DNA of 64,000 bases from Aquabacterium sp. J223 (GTDB taxonomy: Bacteria > Pseudomonadota > Gammaproteobacteria > Burkholderiales > Burkholderiaceae_C), in contig NZ_CP088297.1 in the NCBI RefSeq assembly GCF_024666615.1, positions 4,134,501-4,198,500 of the forward strand, read 5' to 3'. This document shows positions 27,664-36,763 of the stretch, piece by piece. The stretch's first letter is position 1. Each line of letters opens with the position of its first letter. The notes below the pieces were generated by a model that did no database searches, was not told where the DNA came from, and saw only the letters and a program-made list of their open reading frames with translations. The position numbers and the translations under genes are program-made.

Positions 27664-29681
27664 GCAGCGTTGCGGCCCTGCCCTTCTCGGCCTGGCCGAC
27701 AGGTCGCAAGGTCGCCGCGGGTGTGTTCGCCGTGGCGGGCTATGTCGCACTGGCCTGCGCGGCGATCTACCTGGCCGGCGTGTTGTTCCTGGTGCTGAAC
27801 AAGGCGAACCCGAGGCAGGCGCAGTTCACCAGCATCGCCCACTACTGGGGCCTCTACGCCGACGATGCCCAGCTGCGCAAGAAGCTGCAGCTTGCGATCG
27901 GAACCTCGGGAATCGGCCTACTGATCCTGCTGCCGGCCGGCCTGGTCGCAGCCGCCAGGCCACGTCGAGAGCTGCATGGCGATGCTCGATTCGCCAGCCC
28001 GACCGAGGTCGATCGTGCGGGGCTCACGGGCAGTGACGGCCAGCCCGGCATCCTCATCGGTCGCCACCGGGGCAGGTTCCTGTCGCTGCCGGGCCAGCTC
28101 TCGGTGATGCTGTCGGCCCCGACACGCAGCGGCAAGGGTGTGGGTGTTGTGATCCCGAACCTGCTCAACTGGCCCGACTCGGTCGTGGTGCTCGACATTA
28201 AAGGCGAGAACTACGACATCACGGCCGGCTACCGCGCCACGCATGGCCAGGCGGTATATGCCTTCTCGCCCTTCGACGAGGACGCGCGCAGCCACCGGTG
28301 GAACCCGCTGACCGCTGTGCGCTCCAGCCCGCTGCACCGCGTCGGCGACCTGCTCACCATCGGGCAGGTCTTCTTTCCCAACGATGGCGGCGGCACCTCG
28401 TCCGAAGCCTTCTTCAACGACCAGGCGCGCAACCTGTTCCTGGGCCTGGGCCTCGTCCTCCTCGAATCTCCCTCGCTTCCCCGCACCATCGGTGAGATGC
28501 TGCGCCAGTCTTCGGGCAAGGGCCGGTCGCTCAAGGACCACCTGAGTGGCCTGATCGCGCAGCGCCGCGAAGACGGCGACCCGCTGTCGGACCAGTGCGC
28601 CGATGCACTGCAGCGCCTGCTGTCCAACTCGGAGAACACGCTCTCCAGCGTGGTCGCCACCTTCAACGCGCCTCTGACGATCTTCGCGGATGCGGTAGTC
28701 GATGCGGCCACCAGCGCCGACGACTTCCGGCTCGAGGACGTGCGCCGCCGCCGCATGTCGGTCTACCTGCGCATCCCGCCGAACCGGCTGGCCAACGCTC
28801 GGCCGCTGCTGAACCTGTTCTTCTCGCAGCTCGTCAGCCTCAACACGCAAGCCCTGCCTGAGCAGGACCTGACGCTGAAGGTGCAGTGCCTGCTGGTCAA
28901 CGACGAGTTCACGGCGATGGGGCGCGTCGGCGTCATCACCAACGCAGCCGCCTTTCTCGCCGGCTACAACCTGCGCCTGCTGACCGTGGTGCAGGCCATG
29001 TCGCAGCTCGATGCGGTCTATGGCGACAAGGAAGCCCGCACCTTCGCCACCAACCACGGCCTGCAGATCCTCTACGCGCCGCGCGAGCAGCGCGACGCCG
29101 ACGAGTACAGCGCCATGCTCGGCCACTTCACCGAGCGCGCCACGTCGCGCGGGCGCAGCCGGTCCTTCAGCGGCCACGGTCACAGCACCGTCAGCCGAAA
29201 CGAGAGCGAACAGCGGCGCGCGCTGCTGCTGCCGCAGGAGTTCAAGGAACTGGGCAGCGAGCGCTTGGTGGTGATCTTCGAGAACTGTAAGCCCATCCTC
29301 GGCGAGAAGATCCGCTACTACCGAGACAAGGCCTTCACCTCGCGCCTGCTTCCAGCCCCGGCAGTGCCGCGCATGAGCATGGACCTGCACCTGGCGCGCG
29401 TGCAGGAACGCTGGCGCTACGCCGACGATGAGCTGGGTCTGGGCCACAGCCTGGACTATGAGCAACTGGCCTACGACGTGAGCCGGCTTCCGGACCTCGT
29501 CGATAGCGAGCCCGACCAGGTCGCCGAGGGCGTTCTTGACTTCTTCATCGGCCCTCGGCCAGGCGATGCCGTGGCCGGCGGTGCGATCGAGGCAGCAGCC
29601 GACGAAGACGGTGTCCTGCTCAGCGATGACGGCGTCCAGATCGCCGAGCGGTCGACCATCGAGCGCGCCTACATCACCTAG
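27660..29681 (+). CDS. virD4: VirD4/TraG-type coupling protein
   Basis: 673 residues. Two N-terminal membrane helices (about 17-45 and 78-100). Walker A SAPTRSGKGVGVVIPNLL (about 152), VVLDIKGENYDITAGYR, and the Walker B segment LLVNDEFTAMG (about 412). LLTVVQAMSQLDAVYG is also typical of the family. It links the relaxosome to the channel and pumps DNA. ATG at 27660 was chosen because it overlaps the virB11 stop. The last 40 residues are acidic. Confidence 0.93.
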   Translation: MSSVAALPFSAWPTGRKVAAGVFAVAGYVALACAAIYLAGVLFLVLNKANPRQAQFTSIAHYWGLYADDAQLRKKLQLAIGTSGIGLLILLPAGLVAAARPRRELHGDARFASPTEVDRAGLTGSDGQPGILIGRHRGRFLSLPGQLSVMLSAPTRSGKGVGVVIPNLLNWPDSVVVLDIKGENYDITAGYRATHGQAVYAFSPFDEDARSHRWNPLTAVRSSPLHRVGDLLTIGQVFFPNDGGGTSSEAFFNDQARNLFLGLGLVLLESPSLPRTIGEMLRQSSGKGRSLKDHLSGLIAQRREDGDPLSDQCADALQRLLSNSENTLSSVVATFNAPLTIFADAVVDAATSADDFRLEDVRRRRMSVYLRIPPNRLANARPLLNLFFSQLVSLNTQALPEQDLTLKVQCLLVNDEFTAMGRVGVITNAAAFLAGYNLRLLTVVQAMSQLDAVYGDKEARTFATNHGLQILYAPREQRDADEYSAMLGHFTERATSRGRSRSFSGHGHSTVSRNESEQRRALLLPQEFKELGSERLVVIFENCKPILGEKIRYYRDKAFTSRLLPAPAVPRMSMDLHLARVQERWRYADDELGLGHSLDYEQLAYDVSRLPDLVDSEPDQVAEGVLDFFIGPRPGDAVAGGAIEAAADEDGVLLSDDGVQIAERSTIERAYIT

Positions 29682-29697
29682 ACCTGGGAGCAACGAC

Positions 29698-30351
29698 ATG
29701 CGAACCCGCATCGCCTTCACGCCCTTCGTGCCCTGGCTCTTTGCGCTGGCTTCGTGCAGTTCGCCGCCGAAGCCTCCTACCGTCGACGAGTCGCAGAAGC
29801 GGCCAGTGAACTCGCAGATGGCCGTCGAGCTGCAGGTGTGCAAGAACGACCTGCAGAACACGCGCCTGCTGGCCACCGAGTCCAGCCGCATCGCGGAATC
29901 GACCACCGCCACGCTGGCCAACATGGCGGCGCGCCAGCAACTGCTGGCCGCCATGCAGGCGCCGGCTGCCCAGCAGGTCAAGGCCAACAGCGTCTTCACC
30001 GTGCGGTTCGACTTCGGCAGCACGGGCGTCGCCATCCCGCCCGACGTGACCGCCGCGCTGGTCGAAGATGCCAAGGCTTCGCCGCTCGTCCTGCTGCGCG
30101 GGCGCACCGACGGCACCAGCGACGCACCGGCCGAGAGCCGCATCGCCCGCGAGCGCGCCGCCGCCGTGCGTGACTACCTAGTGGCCGCAGGCGTGGACCC
30201 GGCGCGCATCCGCGCCACCTATCAGCCGGCCGGCGATCACGTGGCCGACAACGCCAGCGCCGGAGGCCGCAGCCTGAACCGGCGCGTCGAAATCGAGCTG
30301 TACCGCGCGCTGCCGGTGGCACTGAACGCCACAACGGTGGCGCAGCCCTGA
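29698..30351 (+). CDS. OmpA-family lipoprotein of the transfer operon
   Basis: 217 residues. A lipobox-like signal (LFALASC, Cys about residue 20) is followed by a Ser/Pro-rich start, a helical stretch and an OmpA-C-type peptidoglycan-binding domain: VRFDFGSTGVAIPPD, LLRGRTDGTSDAPAESRIAR ERAAAVRDYL and GGRSLNRRVEIELYR. Probably anchors the transfer machine to peptidoglycan at the outer membrane. It sits 16 bp after virD4 and could take a VirB7-like place, which is inference. Confidence 0.8.
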   Translation: MRTRIAFTPFVPWLFALASCSSPPKPPTVDESQKRPVNSQMAVELQVCKNDLQNTRLLATESSRIAESTTATLANMAARQQLLAAMQAPAAQQVKANSVFTVRFDFGSTGVAIPPDVTAALVEDAKASPLVLLRGRTDGTSDAPAESRIARERAAAVRDYLVAAGVDPARIRATYQPAGDHVADNASAGGRSLNRRVEIELYRALPVALNATTVAQP

Positions 30352-30383
30352 GCGCCCATCCAACCCACCATCGCGAGGTCACC

Positions 30384-31523
30384 ATGGATGCAGACAACTC
30401 CCCCGTCCGCCAGGCAGCGCCGGCCCAGGGCGGCACTGTCGAGCCGGCCAATCGCGCAACCGTGGCGATCGAGCGGTTCCAGACGCCGACGGGCACGCCA
30501 GGCGAGCGCTACGAGATGCGCGATCCCTTCGCGGAGGTCACGTACCGCGCAAACACATTCACCGAGATGGTCGCGAAGGCGGATCAAGTCGGCAGCACGC
30601 GCATCGTCGCGGTGGCCGAGGATGGCAAGCGCACGCCGATCCAGAAGGTCGACGGGGAGTGGCAGCGCGGGCAGCAGCGCCCGGCCTTGCCGGAGCTGCC
30701 CCTGGACCCCAGGCCGACTCGCGACGAGGTGCCCGAGGCCACCAACGTGGTCCCGATGCCGGGTGCCGCCAAGGCACCTGCACAGCCGGAGCAGGTCGAT
30801 GCGAAGGCCATCGCCAAGATCGACGCCCAGGCCGAACGCGCCGCCCTCGTGGCGCGCCTCGAAGCCGCGCTGACGGATCGCTACATCATCAAGCGCGCGC
30901 CGGTGACGATGGGGGACGTGACCATCGGGCGCACCGAGTACCGCTTCCGCGGCGACACATCGCGCGTAGCCTTCACCGAGTCGACGTTCCGCCTGGCCAC
31001 CGACACCAACAGCCCCTCGGTCGCCCGCTCGATGGTCGACGTGGCCGAGGCGCGCAACTGGAAAGCGCTGCGCGTCTCCGGCAACGAGGACTTCAAGCGC
31101 ATGGTCTGGCTTGAGGCCTCCGTGCGCGGCGTGAAGACCCTGGGCTACGAACCGAATCCCGGCGACCTGGAAGTGCTCAAGCGCGAGCGCGAAGCCCGGC
31201 TGGTCAACCGCATCGAGCCGGCCCGCGACGCTCGCGCCGTTTCGGCATCCCCCACCGACAAGGCGTCGGCCCGAGGAGGCGGTGGCCGCAAGGCCGTGCT
31301 CGCCGCCATCGAGGCGGTACTGGTCGCCAAGATGGTGCCCGAGAAGCAGCGCGCGGCCGTGATGGCCGCGGCAACCGAGAAGCTCGCGCAGCGCATCCGC
31401 GACGGCCAGACGCCGAAGGTCAAGGTCTACGACAAGGCGGCTCCGTCGCAGCGGCCCGTCGTCATGCCGACACCCGAGATGCAGCGCACCCGCGACCGCG
31501 CCGCACCAGCACCTGTGCGATGA
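30384..31523 (+). CDS. LPD7-domain conjugation-associated protein
   Basis: 379 residues. The segment WKALRVSGNEDFKRMVWLEA (about 230-250) then RGVKTLGYEP is the large polyvalent protein-associated domain 7 seen in plasmid and ICE proteins, often fused to relaxases. An N-terminal part has RYEMRDPFAEVTYRANTFTEM. The C-terminus is Lys/Arg/Ala-rich. Here the domain is encoded apart from the relaxase, which lies 14 kb away. Specific role unknown; probably cytoplasmic and DNA-related. Confidence 0.72.
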   Translation: MDADNSPVRQAAPAQGGTVEPANRATVAIERFQTPTGTPGERYEMRDPFAEVTYRANTFTEMVAKADQVGSTRIVAVAEDGKRTPIQKVDGEWQRGQQRPALPELPLDPRPTRDEVPEATNVVPMPGAAKAPAQPEQVDAKAIAKIDAQAERAALVARLEAALTDRYIIKRAPVTMGDVTIGRTEYRFRGDTSRVAFTESTFRLATDTNSPSVARSMVDVAEARNWKALRVSGNEDFKRMVWLEASVRGVKTLGYEPNPGDLEVLKREREARLVNRIEPARDARAVSASPTDKASARGGGGRKAVLAAIEAVLVAKMVPEKQRAAVMAAATEKLAQRIRDGQTPKVKVYDKAAPSQRPVVMPTPEMQRTRDRAAPAPVR

Positions 31524-31533
31524 GGTCACGCCC

Positions 31534-32835
31534 GTGGAAACTCCGGCCCAAGACATCACGGCACCGGCGGCGATCTACGAGATTGCCGGCCGGCGATTTG
31601 AAATCGGGTCGCCAGGCTTCGCAGACGCCGTTGCCGACGCCCACGCTAGCCACCAGCGTCCCCGCTGCCTGTGCCTGGCCGAAGGCGTCGAGATGTACGT
31701 GGCGCGCCTTGGCGAGGGATACATCGTCAAGCGCATGCCCGACACGGGCAGCCACCACGCGCCCGACTGCCCGTCCTACGAACCGCCGGCCGAGTTTTCC
31801 GGCCTGGGGCAGGTGCTGGGCAGCGCGATCACCGAGGACCCGGCCACCGGCGAGACCACGCTGAAGCTGAACTTCCCGCTGACCAAGATGCCGGGCCGAT
31901 CAATCATGCCGCCGGCAGGCGGCGAGATTGACAGCATCTCTTCCTCCGGCGCCAGGCTCTCGTTGCGGGGTCTGCTGCACTACCTCTGGGACCAGGCCGA
32001 GCTGACGCGGTGGCATCCGGGGTTCGCCGGCAAGCGGACCTGGGCCACAGTGCGAAGGCATTTGCTTCAGGCTGCGGAGCACATGCTCGCACGCGGCGAC
32101 GCGCTGCGCGCCCGGCTCTATGTGCCGGAGCCGTTCTCCATCGCCGAGCGAGAAGCAATCAACGCGCGGCGTCAGGTGCATTGGCAGCACGCGGTACCCG
32201 GGAAGGCGCAACACCTGATGCTGCTGATCGGCGAGGTCAAGGAAATCGTGTCCGCACGCTACGGCTTCAAGGCGGTGGTCAAGCACATGCCCGACCAAGC
32301 CTTCGCCATCGACGAGCAGCTGTACCGGCGACTCGGGTGGCGCTTCGAGCCGGAGTTGGCGCTGTGGGGCGCCAGCGACGACATCCACATGGTGATGATT
32401 GCGACCTTCGGCGTGGGCCGTGCCGGCGTCCCGGCAATCCATGAGCTGTGCCTGATGCCCGTGACGCGCCACTGGCTCCCGGTTGCCGATGGCTTCGAGA
32501 AGCTGCTTCTCGATCGGCTCGTCGACCAGAACCGCTCCTTTGTGAAGGGCCTGCACTACAACCTCCGCCGGGGCGACCGGATCGCGAGCGCCGTGCTCAC
32601 CGACTGCGACGGGTCGGCGCCGATGCTGTTCATCGGCCGTGCTAATGCCGACGAGTCCTTGCTAGGCCCCGAAACTGGCGCCGCTGGTGAGGCCCCGATC
32701 TGGAGGTGGTTTCGATCCAGCGAGCCGATGCCGCCTCTCCCGCTCCCACGCGCTCATTCGCCCCAGCCGGCGCCCAGGCAAGCAGAGCGAGCATCCGGGA
32801 CAGCTCTCACAGCAGCGAAAGGTGACGATGGATAA
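31534..32835 (+). CDS. DUF1173 family protein
   Basis: 433 residues. Family features: an N-terminal Cys/His cluster (CLCLAEGVEMYVARLGEGY, then HHAPDCPSYEPPAEFSGLG), SSSGARLSLRGLLHYLWDQA and ERWHPG-like TRWHPGFAGKRTWATVRRHL. DUF1173 proteins accompany conjugation operons; the biochemical role is unknown. The Cys/His pattern could bind zinc. Follows the LPD7 gene by 10 bp and is the last intact gene of the transfer operon. Confidence 0.75.
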   Translation: METPAQDITAPAAIYEIAGRRFEIGSPGFADAVADAHASHQRPRCLCLAEGVEMYVARLGEGYIVKRMPDTGSHHAPDCPSYEPPAEFSGLGQVLGSAITEDPATGETTLKLNFPLTKMPGRSIMPPAGGEIDSISSSGARLSLRGLLHYLWDQAELTRWHPGFAGKRTWATVRRHLLQAAEHMLARGDALRARLYVPEPFSIAEREAINARRQVHWQHAVPGKAQHLMLLIGEVKEIVSARYGFKAVVKHMPDQAFAIDEQLYRRLGWRFEPELALWGASDDIHMVMIATFGVGRAGVPAIHELCLMPVTRHWLPVADGFEKLLLDRLVDQNRSFVKGLHYNLRRGDRIASAVLTDCDGSAPMLFIGRANADESLLGPETGAAGEAPIWRWFRSSEPMPPLPLPRAHSPQPAPRQAERASGTALTAAKGDDG

Positions 32836-32908
32836 CCTGTTGCGCTACGCCAAAGTCAACCGGACGAACACCGTCATGCACCCGTCTCTCGAGCCAATGA
32901 TCGCATGA
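32828..32908 (+). pseudogene. 5' stub of a further operon gene
   Basis: ATG at 32828 overlaps the DUF1173 stop and has a good AAAGGTGA site. The frame (MDNLLRYAKVNRTNTVM...) ends after 26 codons, shortly before the IS3 remnant. It looks like the start of the next operon gene, cut by an insertion or deletion. Confidence 0.35.
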
Positions 32909-32933
32909 CCGCCGACCGCCCGGTTCGGTACTC

Positions 32934-33014
32934 GCGCGATTGGGTTACCTCCCGCCGGCCGAGTTCGAGGCCAACTACCATCGACAACGCGCTGGTCAGG
33001 CCGTCACCGTCTGA
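32934..33014 (+). pseudogene. C-terminal remnant of an IS3-family transposase
   Basis: The frame reads LGYLPPAEFEANYHRQRAG and stops at 33012-33014. This is the characteristic end of IS3-type OrfB integrases. The following bases to about 33055 (CCGCTAAACCCGGGGCGGTTC) resemble the end of such an IS. Everything upstream of the remnant is missing. Confidence 0.7.
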
Positions 33015-33424
33015 CTTCAACAAACGGGCCTCCGCTAAACCCGGGGCGGTTCACTATGCAGCGATTGGCGTCGTTGGTCGACGGGAGCTAATGGTTCGGT
33101 AATGACCACATTGCCGTCACTCAGCGCCGGTGGTTCACGAGCGCCTCAGTGATCGGTGTCTGAAGGTGTGCGGCCGTTGTCTCGCTCAAGCGCACCGGGC
33201 GCAGGTGAACGATCAGTCAAGCGGCGAGGGTCGACCGAGCACATCCAACCCTGAACGGCCGGCGGAGCAGGCGATCTTCAACGACGTCCGACTGAACTTC
33301 CTCGCTGCCTTCGGGAGTGGCGTATGCAACGAGAACAGACGCCTCCCACCTTGACTACGTACAGAAGCACTGAAGCAAAGTCGGTTCGCCTTGAGAGGCG
33401 CGGGGCGTCGTCCTTGTGCAGCAC

Positions 33425-33559
33425 TGACAGCTCGAGCGGACCTTGCGGCACCACCAGCGGGGCAATTTGGCCTCGTCGCCGGATAAGGTGCAGCCGCGGC
33501 CGCGGCACCAGCGCGTCGAGGCGCTGCATGAACTCCAGCGGGCTCATCATCAGGTGCGG
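33425..33559 (-). pseudogene. remnant of an IS91-type (Y2) transposase
   Basis: The minus strand reads HLMMSPLEFMQRLDALVPRP then RLHLIRRRGQIAPLVVPQGP. The first stretch is the well-known C-terminal motif of IS91-family transposases. An internal deletion brings RLHLIR close to LVVPQGP. The remnant begins at the base after the stop of the neighbouring AbiJ-like gene, so a recombination joint lies at 33559/33560. Confidence 0.65.
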
Positions 33560-34474
33560 CTACTTCTTTCTGAGCATCAGCTGAATCATCGAAAACAGTC
33601 TATGGAACAGGTAGTCCACTTGGTCCACGTCGATGACGGGCACCTGGCCGATTTCCGAGTGCCGGATGAGATGACTGTTTCCAATGGAGTTCAATTCTGT
33701 CGTTTCTTTCTCCAACCGTTCGCGCAGCGCCGGGACGGATGTCACCGCATCGAGGATGATCTTGACTGATCGCTTTTTGTTGCTCGGGTCAGCCAGTGAT
33801 TTCAGTCGCTCCCATGCATCCCACAACCGTTCAAGCGCCTCGCGACGCACCAGTGGATCCGGGTCCGAAAACTTGGCGCGGCACTCATCGAGCATGTTGT
33901 CGAGTGTTCGGTCACCGGTGTTGAAGAACGTCCGCTTCAGTTCTTCACCGAGCACCGGAGGGAGCATCCGCTCAATTCGACCATTGGGCAGCAGCTCGAA
34001 CGCAACGCCGTTGCGCGCGAAAATGCGATTGATGGTTGAGCGGAACTCTTCTTGCCCCGCCGACAGGTCAAAGGTCAGATGGTGATGGCTGAAAAAGTCG
34101 TGATACTTCCCTGGGATCGGCTTCGCCACTGATGCGTGGACGAACTCGATGAAGTCCAAGACGAGAAAAGTGTCGGGCGCGAACGGCCGGCGCTCAGCAA
34201 AGTAGCCCTCGCCGTCAACGGAGACGGTCTGCAATGGCCAGGCGAGACCCGGCATCTCTGCGCCTACCGAAGCCGCCAAGGCCTCAGCGTCGCCGCCGCA
34301 TGTCGCTTGTCCGTCTGGGCAGCATTCGGGAAAGCGCAGGCCGAATGCACCGCTATTGATCAATGCTTCAACGGTGGCGACTACGCCTGCCCAGACCACC
34401 GGCGCGATCGTTTGCTCGGTCCGCGCGCCTGGACCATTCTGACGTTCGCTGAAGTAGTCTGTCATCCGATCCAT
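33560..34474 (-). CDS. AbiJ-like protein, putative abortive-infection function
   Basis: 304 residues, soluble. The start MTDYFSERQNGPGART, the middle FRSTINRIFARNGVAFELLPNGR-type segment with LLPNGRIERMLPPVL, and DPLVRREALERLWDAWERLK then IGNSHLIRHSEIGQ near the end recall AbiJ-related and HEPN-containing phage-defence proteins. RHSE could belong to a HEPN-type RNase site, but this is a guess. It lies 127 bp downstream of the methyltransferase gene on the same strand, so it may belong to that operon. The 3' end abuts an IS91 remnant, but the protein itself looks complete. Confidence 0.5.
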   Translation of the reverse strand: MDRMTDYFSERQNGPGARTEQTIAPVVWAGVVATVEALINSGAFGLRFPECCPDGQATCGGDAEALAASVGAEMPGLAWPLQTVSVDGEGYFAERRPFAPDTFLVLDFIEFVHASVAKPIPGKYHDFFSHHHLTFDLSAGQEEFRSTINRIFARNGVAFELLPNGRIERMLPPVLGEELKRTFFNTGDRTLDNMLDECRAKFSDPDPLVRREALERLWDAWERLKSLADPSNKKRSVKIILDAVTSVPALRERLEKETTELNSIGNSHLIRHSEIGQVPVIDVDQVDYLFHRLFSMIQLMLRKK

Positions 34475-34601
34475 CGTATAGCGCTACTCGAACACGCGGC
34501 TAGACCCCCGGCTGCATGGCGGCGCCGGCCTTTGCTGCATCAGGCGACAATGCCTCCAGCATTCTTGAATTCAGATGCGAGGTACCCATTTAAAACTCCG
34601 A

Positions 34602-35696
34602 CTAGTTAAGGCCGAAGGCGAAGTCGTGCTCATAACGCTCGGGAGTTGTTCCTGGACGGAACGCGTTGGTTTGCCGGTTCTTGATCTTGGTGGTTTCGCC
34701 ACTATGAAGCGGCTTGATCTTCATGCCATCAAATCCTGCAGACAGTGAGCTCTGCAGCCCTTTGAACAGATCCTCTTTGGTCAGCCTGGCACCGCCGATG
34801 CGAATGACGATGATGGTGCCGTTCATGACGAGTCTCGCGCAACCCGCCCAAGCCTCGGCAAGGAACTGCCAATACAGTTCTGCGCTGGTGTGTCTGTCGT
34901 CCCGGTTCTTGTTGATCAACGGACGCTCAGCACCTCCGAGAAACCAAAGTCGAAGCCATTGATCTTCGCTGTAGTCCGTCGTATCTAGGTACGGCGGCGA
35001 AGTCACTATGAGCTTGACCTGGTTCTTAAGGCTCGGGAACGCTCGCCTGGCTTCTCTGGCGTCGCGGAGCTTGACTTCGCCTCGCAGGCCTGGACGCTCA
35101 GCCGCCAAGCGATAAGCGGCAAGGTCTCCCGCGACATCAAACGCATCACGCTGAGGCGCGGTCAGCCCCTTCGCATTCCACCACCGAACGGAGTAATCCG
35201 GCTTCGTGCTGATCGTGCGTGGCATGCGGTTGCTCAGGCAGTTCGCCGTCTTGTGCGACTCACCATGCAACGCACCTAACAGCACTGCCGCGATAAAGCG
35301 GTCAACGCGGGAGTCTTTCCAATTTAGCTCGCGGCGCAGGAAGAGGAGTTGCTGCAGTGTCTTCTCGTGAAAGCAAGCTGTGAAGAACTCGCCGGCGGGA
35401 ACGTCGACGGGCTGTGAATGAGTTTGGGCCTCTTTCAGTTCCTTCAGCCTTGTCTGGACCGATTTGAGTTGCGGAGAATCGGCCTTCGCCCCCGCGATAC
35501 AAGCGGCCACTGGGTTGATGTCCACACCGATCGCGCGCCGGCCGTTCAGCAGACTTTCAAACACGGTAGTGCCTCGGCCACAGAATGGATCGAAGACCGT
35601 GTCCCCTCGTTCCGTGTATGCAAGCAACTGCTTCGCAACGAAGTCCTCGGGAAACATCGCGAAGTATGGGCAGATCGAATGTAGTGGGTGTCTCAT
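34602..35696 (-). CDS. DNA methyltransferase (N6-adenine or N4-cytosine type)
   Basis: 364 residues. SAM-binding motif VFDPFCGRGTTVFESLLNGR (about 34-53) with AIGVDINP, and the catalytic TSPPYLDTTDY (about 229). Motif I precedes the catalytic motif with about 180 residues between, room for a target-recognition region. TSPPY suggests an N4-cytosine or N6-adenine enzyme. Its ATG overlaps the stop of the upstream nuclease-like gene (ATGA), so it is the modification part of a coupled operon. Confidence 0.85.
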   Translation of the reverse strand: MRHPLHSICPYFAMFPEDFVAKQLLAYTERGDTVFDPFCGRGTTVFESLLNGRRAIGVDINPVAACIAGAKADSPQLKSVQTRLKELKEAQTHSQPVDVPAGEFFTACFHEKTLQQLLFLRRELNWKDSRVDRFIAAVLLGALHGESHKTANCLSNRMPRTISTKPDYSVRWWNAKGLTAPQRDAFDVAGDLAAYRLAAERPGLRGEVKLRDAREARRAFPSLKNQVKLIVTSPPYLDTTDYSEDQWLRLWFLGGAERPLINKNRDDRHTSAELYWQFLAEAWAGCARLVMNGTIIVIRIGGARLTKEDLFKGLQSSLSAGFDGMKIKPLHSGETTKIKNRQTNAFRPGTTPERYEHDFAFGLN

Positions 35697-36763
35697 GCGT
35701 GCACCAGTCCAGCGGTCTGGCGCGTACTAGATACCCAGCTCACGACCTGATCGAAACGGTCGCAGCCATCGACCTTGAGCCGATGGCAATCGGCAAACGC
35801 CATGCAGGCGTTCGCAAAGTGGGTGATGCGCAACCTGTCGAAGATTACACCGAACCTGGGCTCTTCGTGCCAGTAGCGGTTCCTCACTGCGTCCAGATAC
35901 GGTCCGTTCCGCTCCGAGATATCGTGATGAAACGGGAACGGGATGAACATCGCCGGCGTCGAATGCTCCGCCGGACGATGCGTGAACCATGAGCCGTGCA
36001 GTTGACGGATGTACTCGACGACAGACTTCTCCCGCCACTGCAATCCCGAAGCGCACTGCCCAATCAGATACAGCTTGCCCGGCATACCGTCAGGATGATT
36101 TCGCCATGCAATGATGTCGATTCCGCCGTCCTTCAGCGACGTTGGCAGTCCGTCTGGTATGTCGTCGTTGTCGCGAACGCGACCAATGCCGAAGCGCGCG
36201 AAGGTCTCTCGGAGAGCGGTAAGGAATCCCGATCCTGATGCGCGTGGGAAGCCGAACGAACTGACATCGCCATTTAGGTAGCCGCCAGCCGCGAGGCAAG
36301 CGCAGATTTGAAAGGCATCTGCGATGTTTTGTTCCGCCTGACTCAGCGCCGTTGCGGCCTGGAGTCTGCGCTCTCTGATCGCTGATGCAAGCAGGCAGAA
36401 AAGGTAAACGACTTGGCCCGCATGATCATCATGCTCGTCGGGTCGCCTGGTGAGCCGCTGCCTTGCGGTATCCACCTCGAATGGGTAAGAATCGCCCAGC
36501 AGATCGCCTCTGTATTGAAGCTCCTCGAAGGTGACATCGACAAACTGGTATCGAGCGCCCTCCAAAATCGCCTCATCCAGGACCTCACCCGTTTCCGCGT
36601 CCACCATGTCCGGTTCCGCGGCCTCGTCTTCGAGAATATCCAGGACGTTCAGCAGCGTAGCGCGCGTCGACACGCCGCGCGTATCCATCAGCGTGCGGAG
36701 TTCCAGCCAATCGGCGAGCGCGCTACGCGTGTCCGTTGGGTTGGGCGGGCTAATGACAACCAT
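35693..36763 (-). CDS. putative PD-(D/E)XK-like nuclease of the methyltransferase operon
   Basis: 356 residues, unknown family. The segment GGIDIIAWRNHPDG (about 212-225) followed by LYLIGQCASG (about 230-240) resembles the Asp and Q-x-K/S strands of Mrr-like PD-(D/E)XK nucleases (GxD...QCA-[ST]-G variant). The C-terminus has FIPFPFHHDISERNGPYLDAV. The N-terminal third is acidic and helical. It overlaps the ParB-like gene by one base and the methyltransferase gene by four, so it is probably the effector or restriction subunit. The nuclease call is inference from a short motif. Confidence 0.5.
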   Translation of the reverse strand: MVVISPPNPTDTRSALADWLELRTLMDTRGVSTRATLLNVLDILEDEAAEPDMVDAETGEVLDEAILEGARYQFVDVTFEELQYRGDLLGDSYPFEVDTARQRLTRRPDEHDDHAGQVVYLFCLLASAIRERRLQAATALSQAEQNIADAFQICACLAAGGYLNGDVSSFGFPRASGSGFLTALRETFARFGIGRVRDNDDIPDGLPTSLKDGGIDIIAWRNHPDGMPGKLYLIGQCASGLQWREKSVVEYIRQLHGSWFTHRPAEHSTPAMFIPFPFHHDISERNGPYLDAVRNRYWHEEPRFGVIFDRLRITHFANACMAFADCHRLKVDGCDRFDQVVSWVSSTRQTAGLVHA

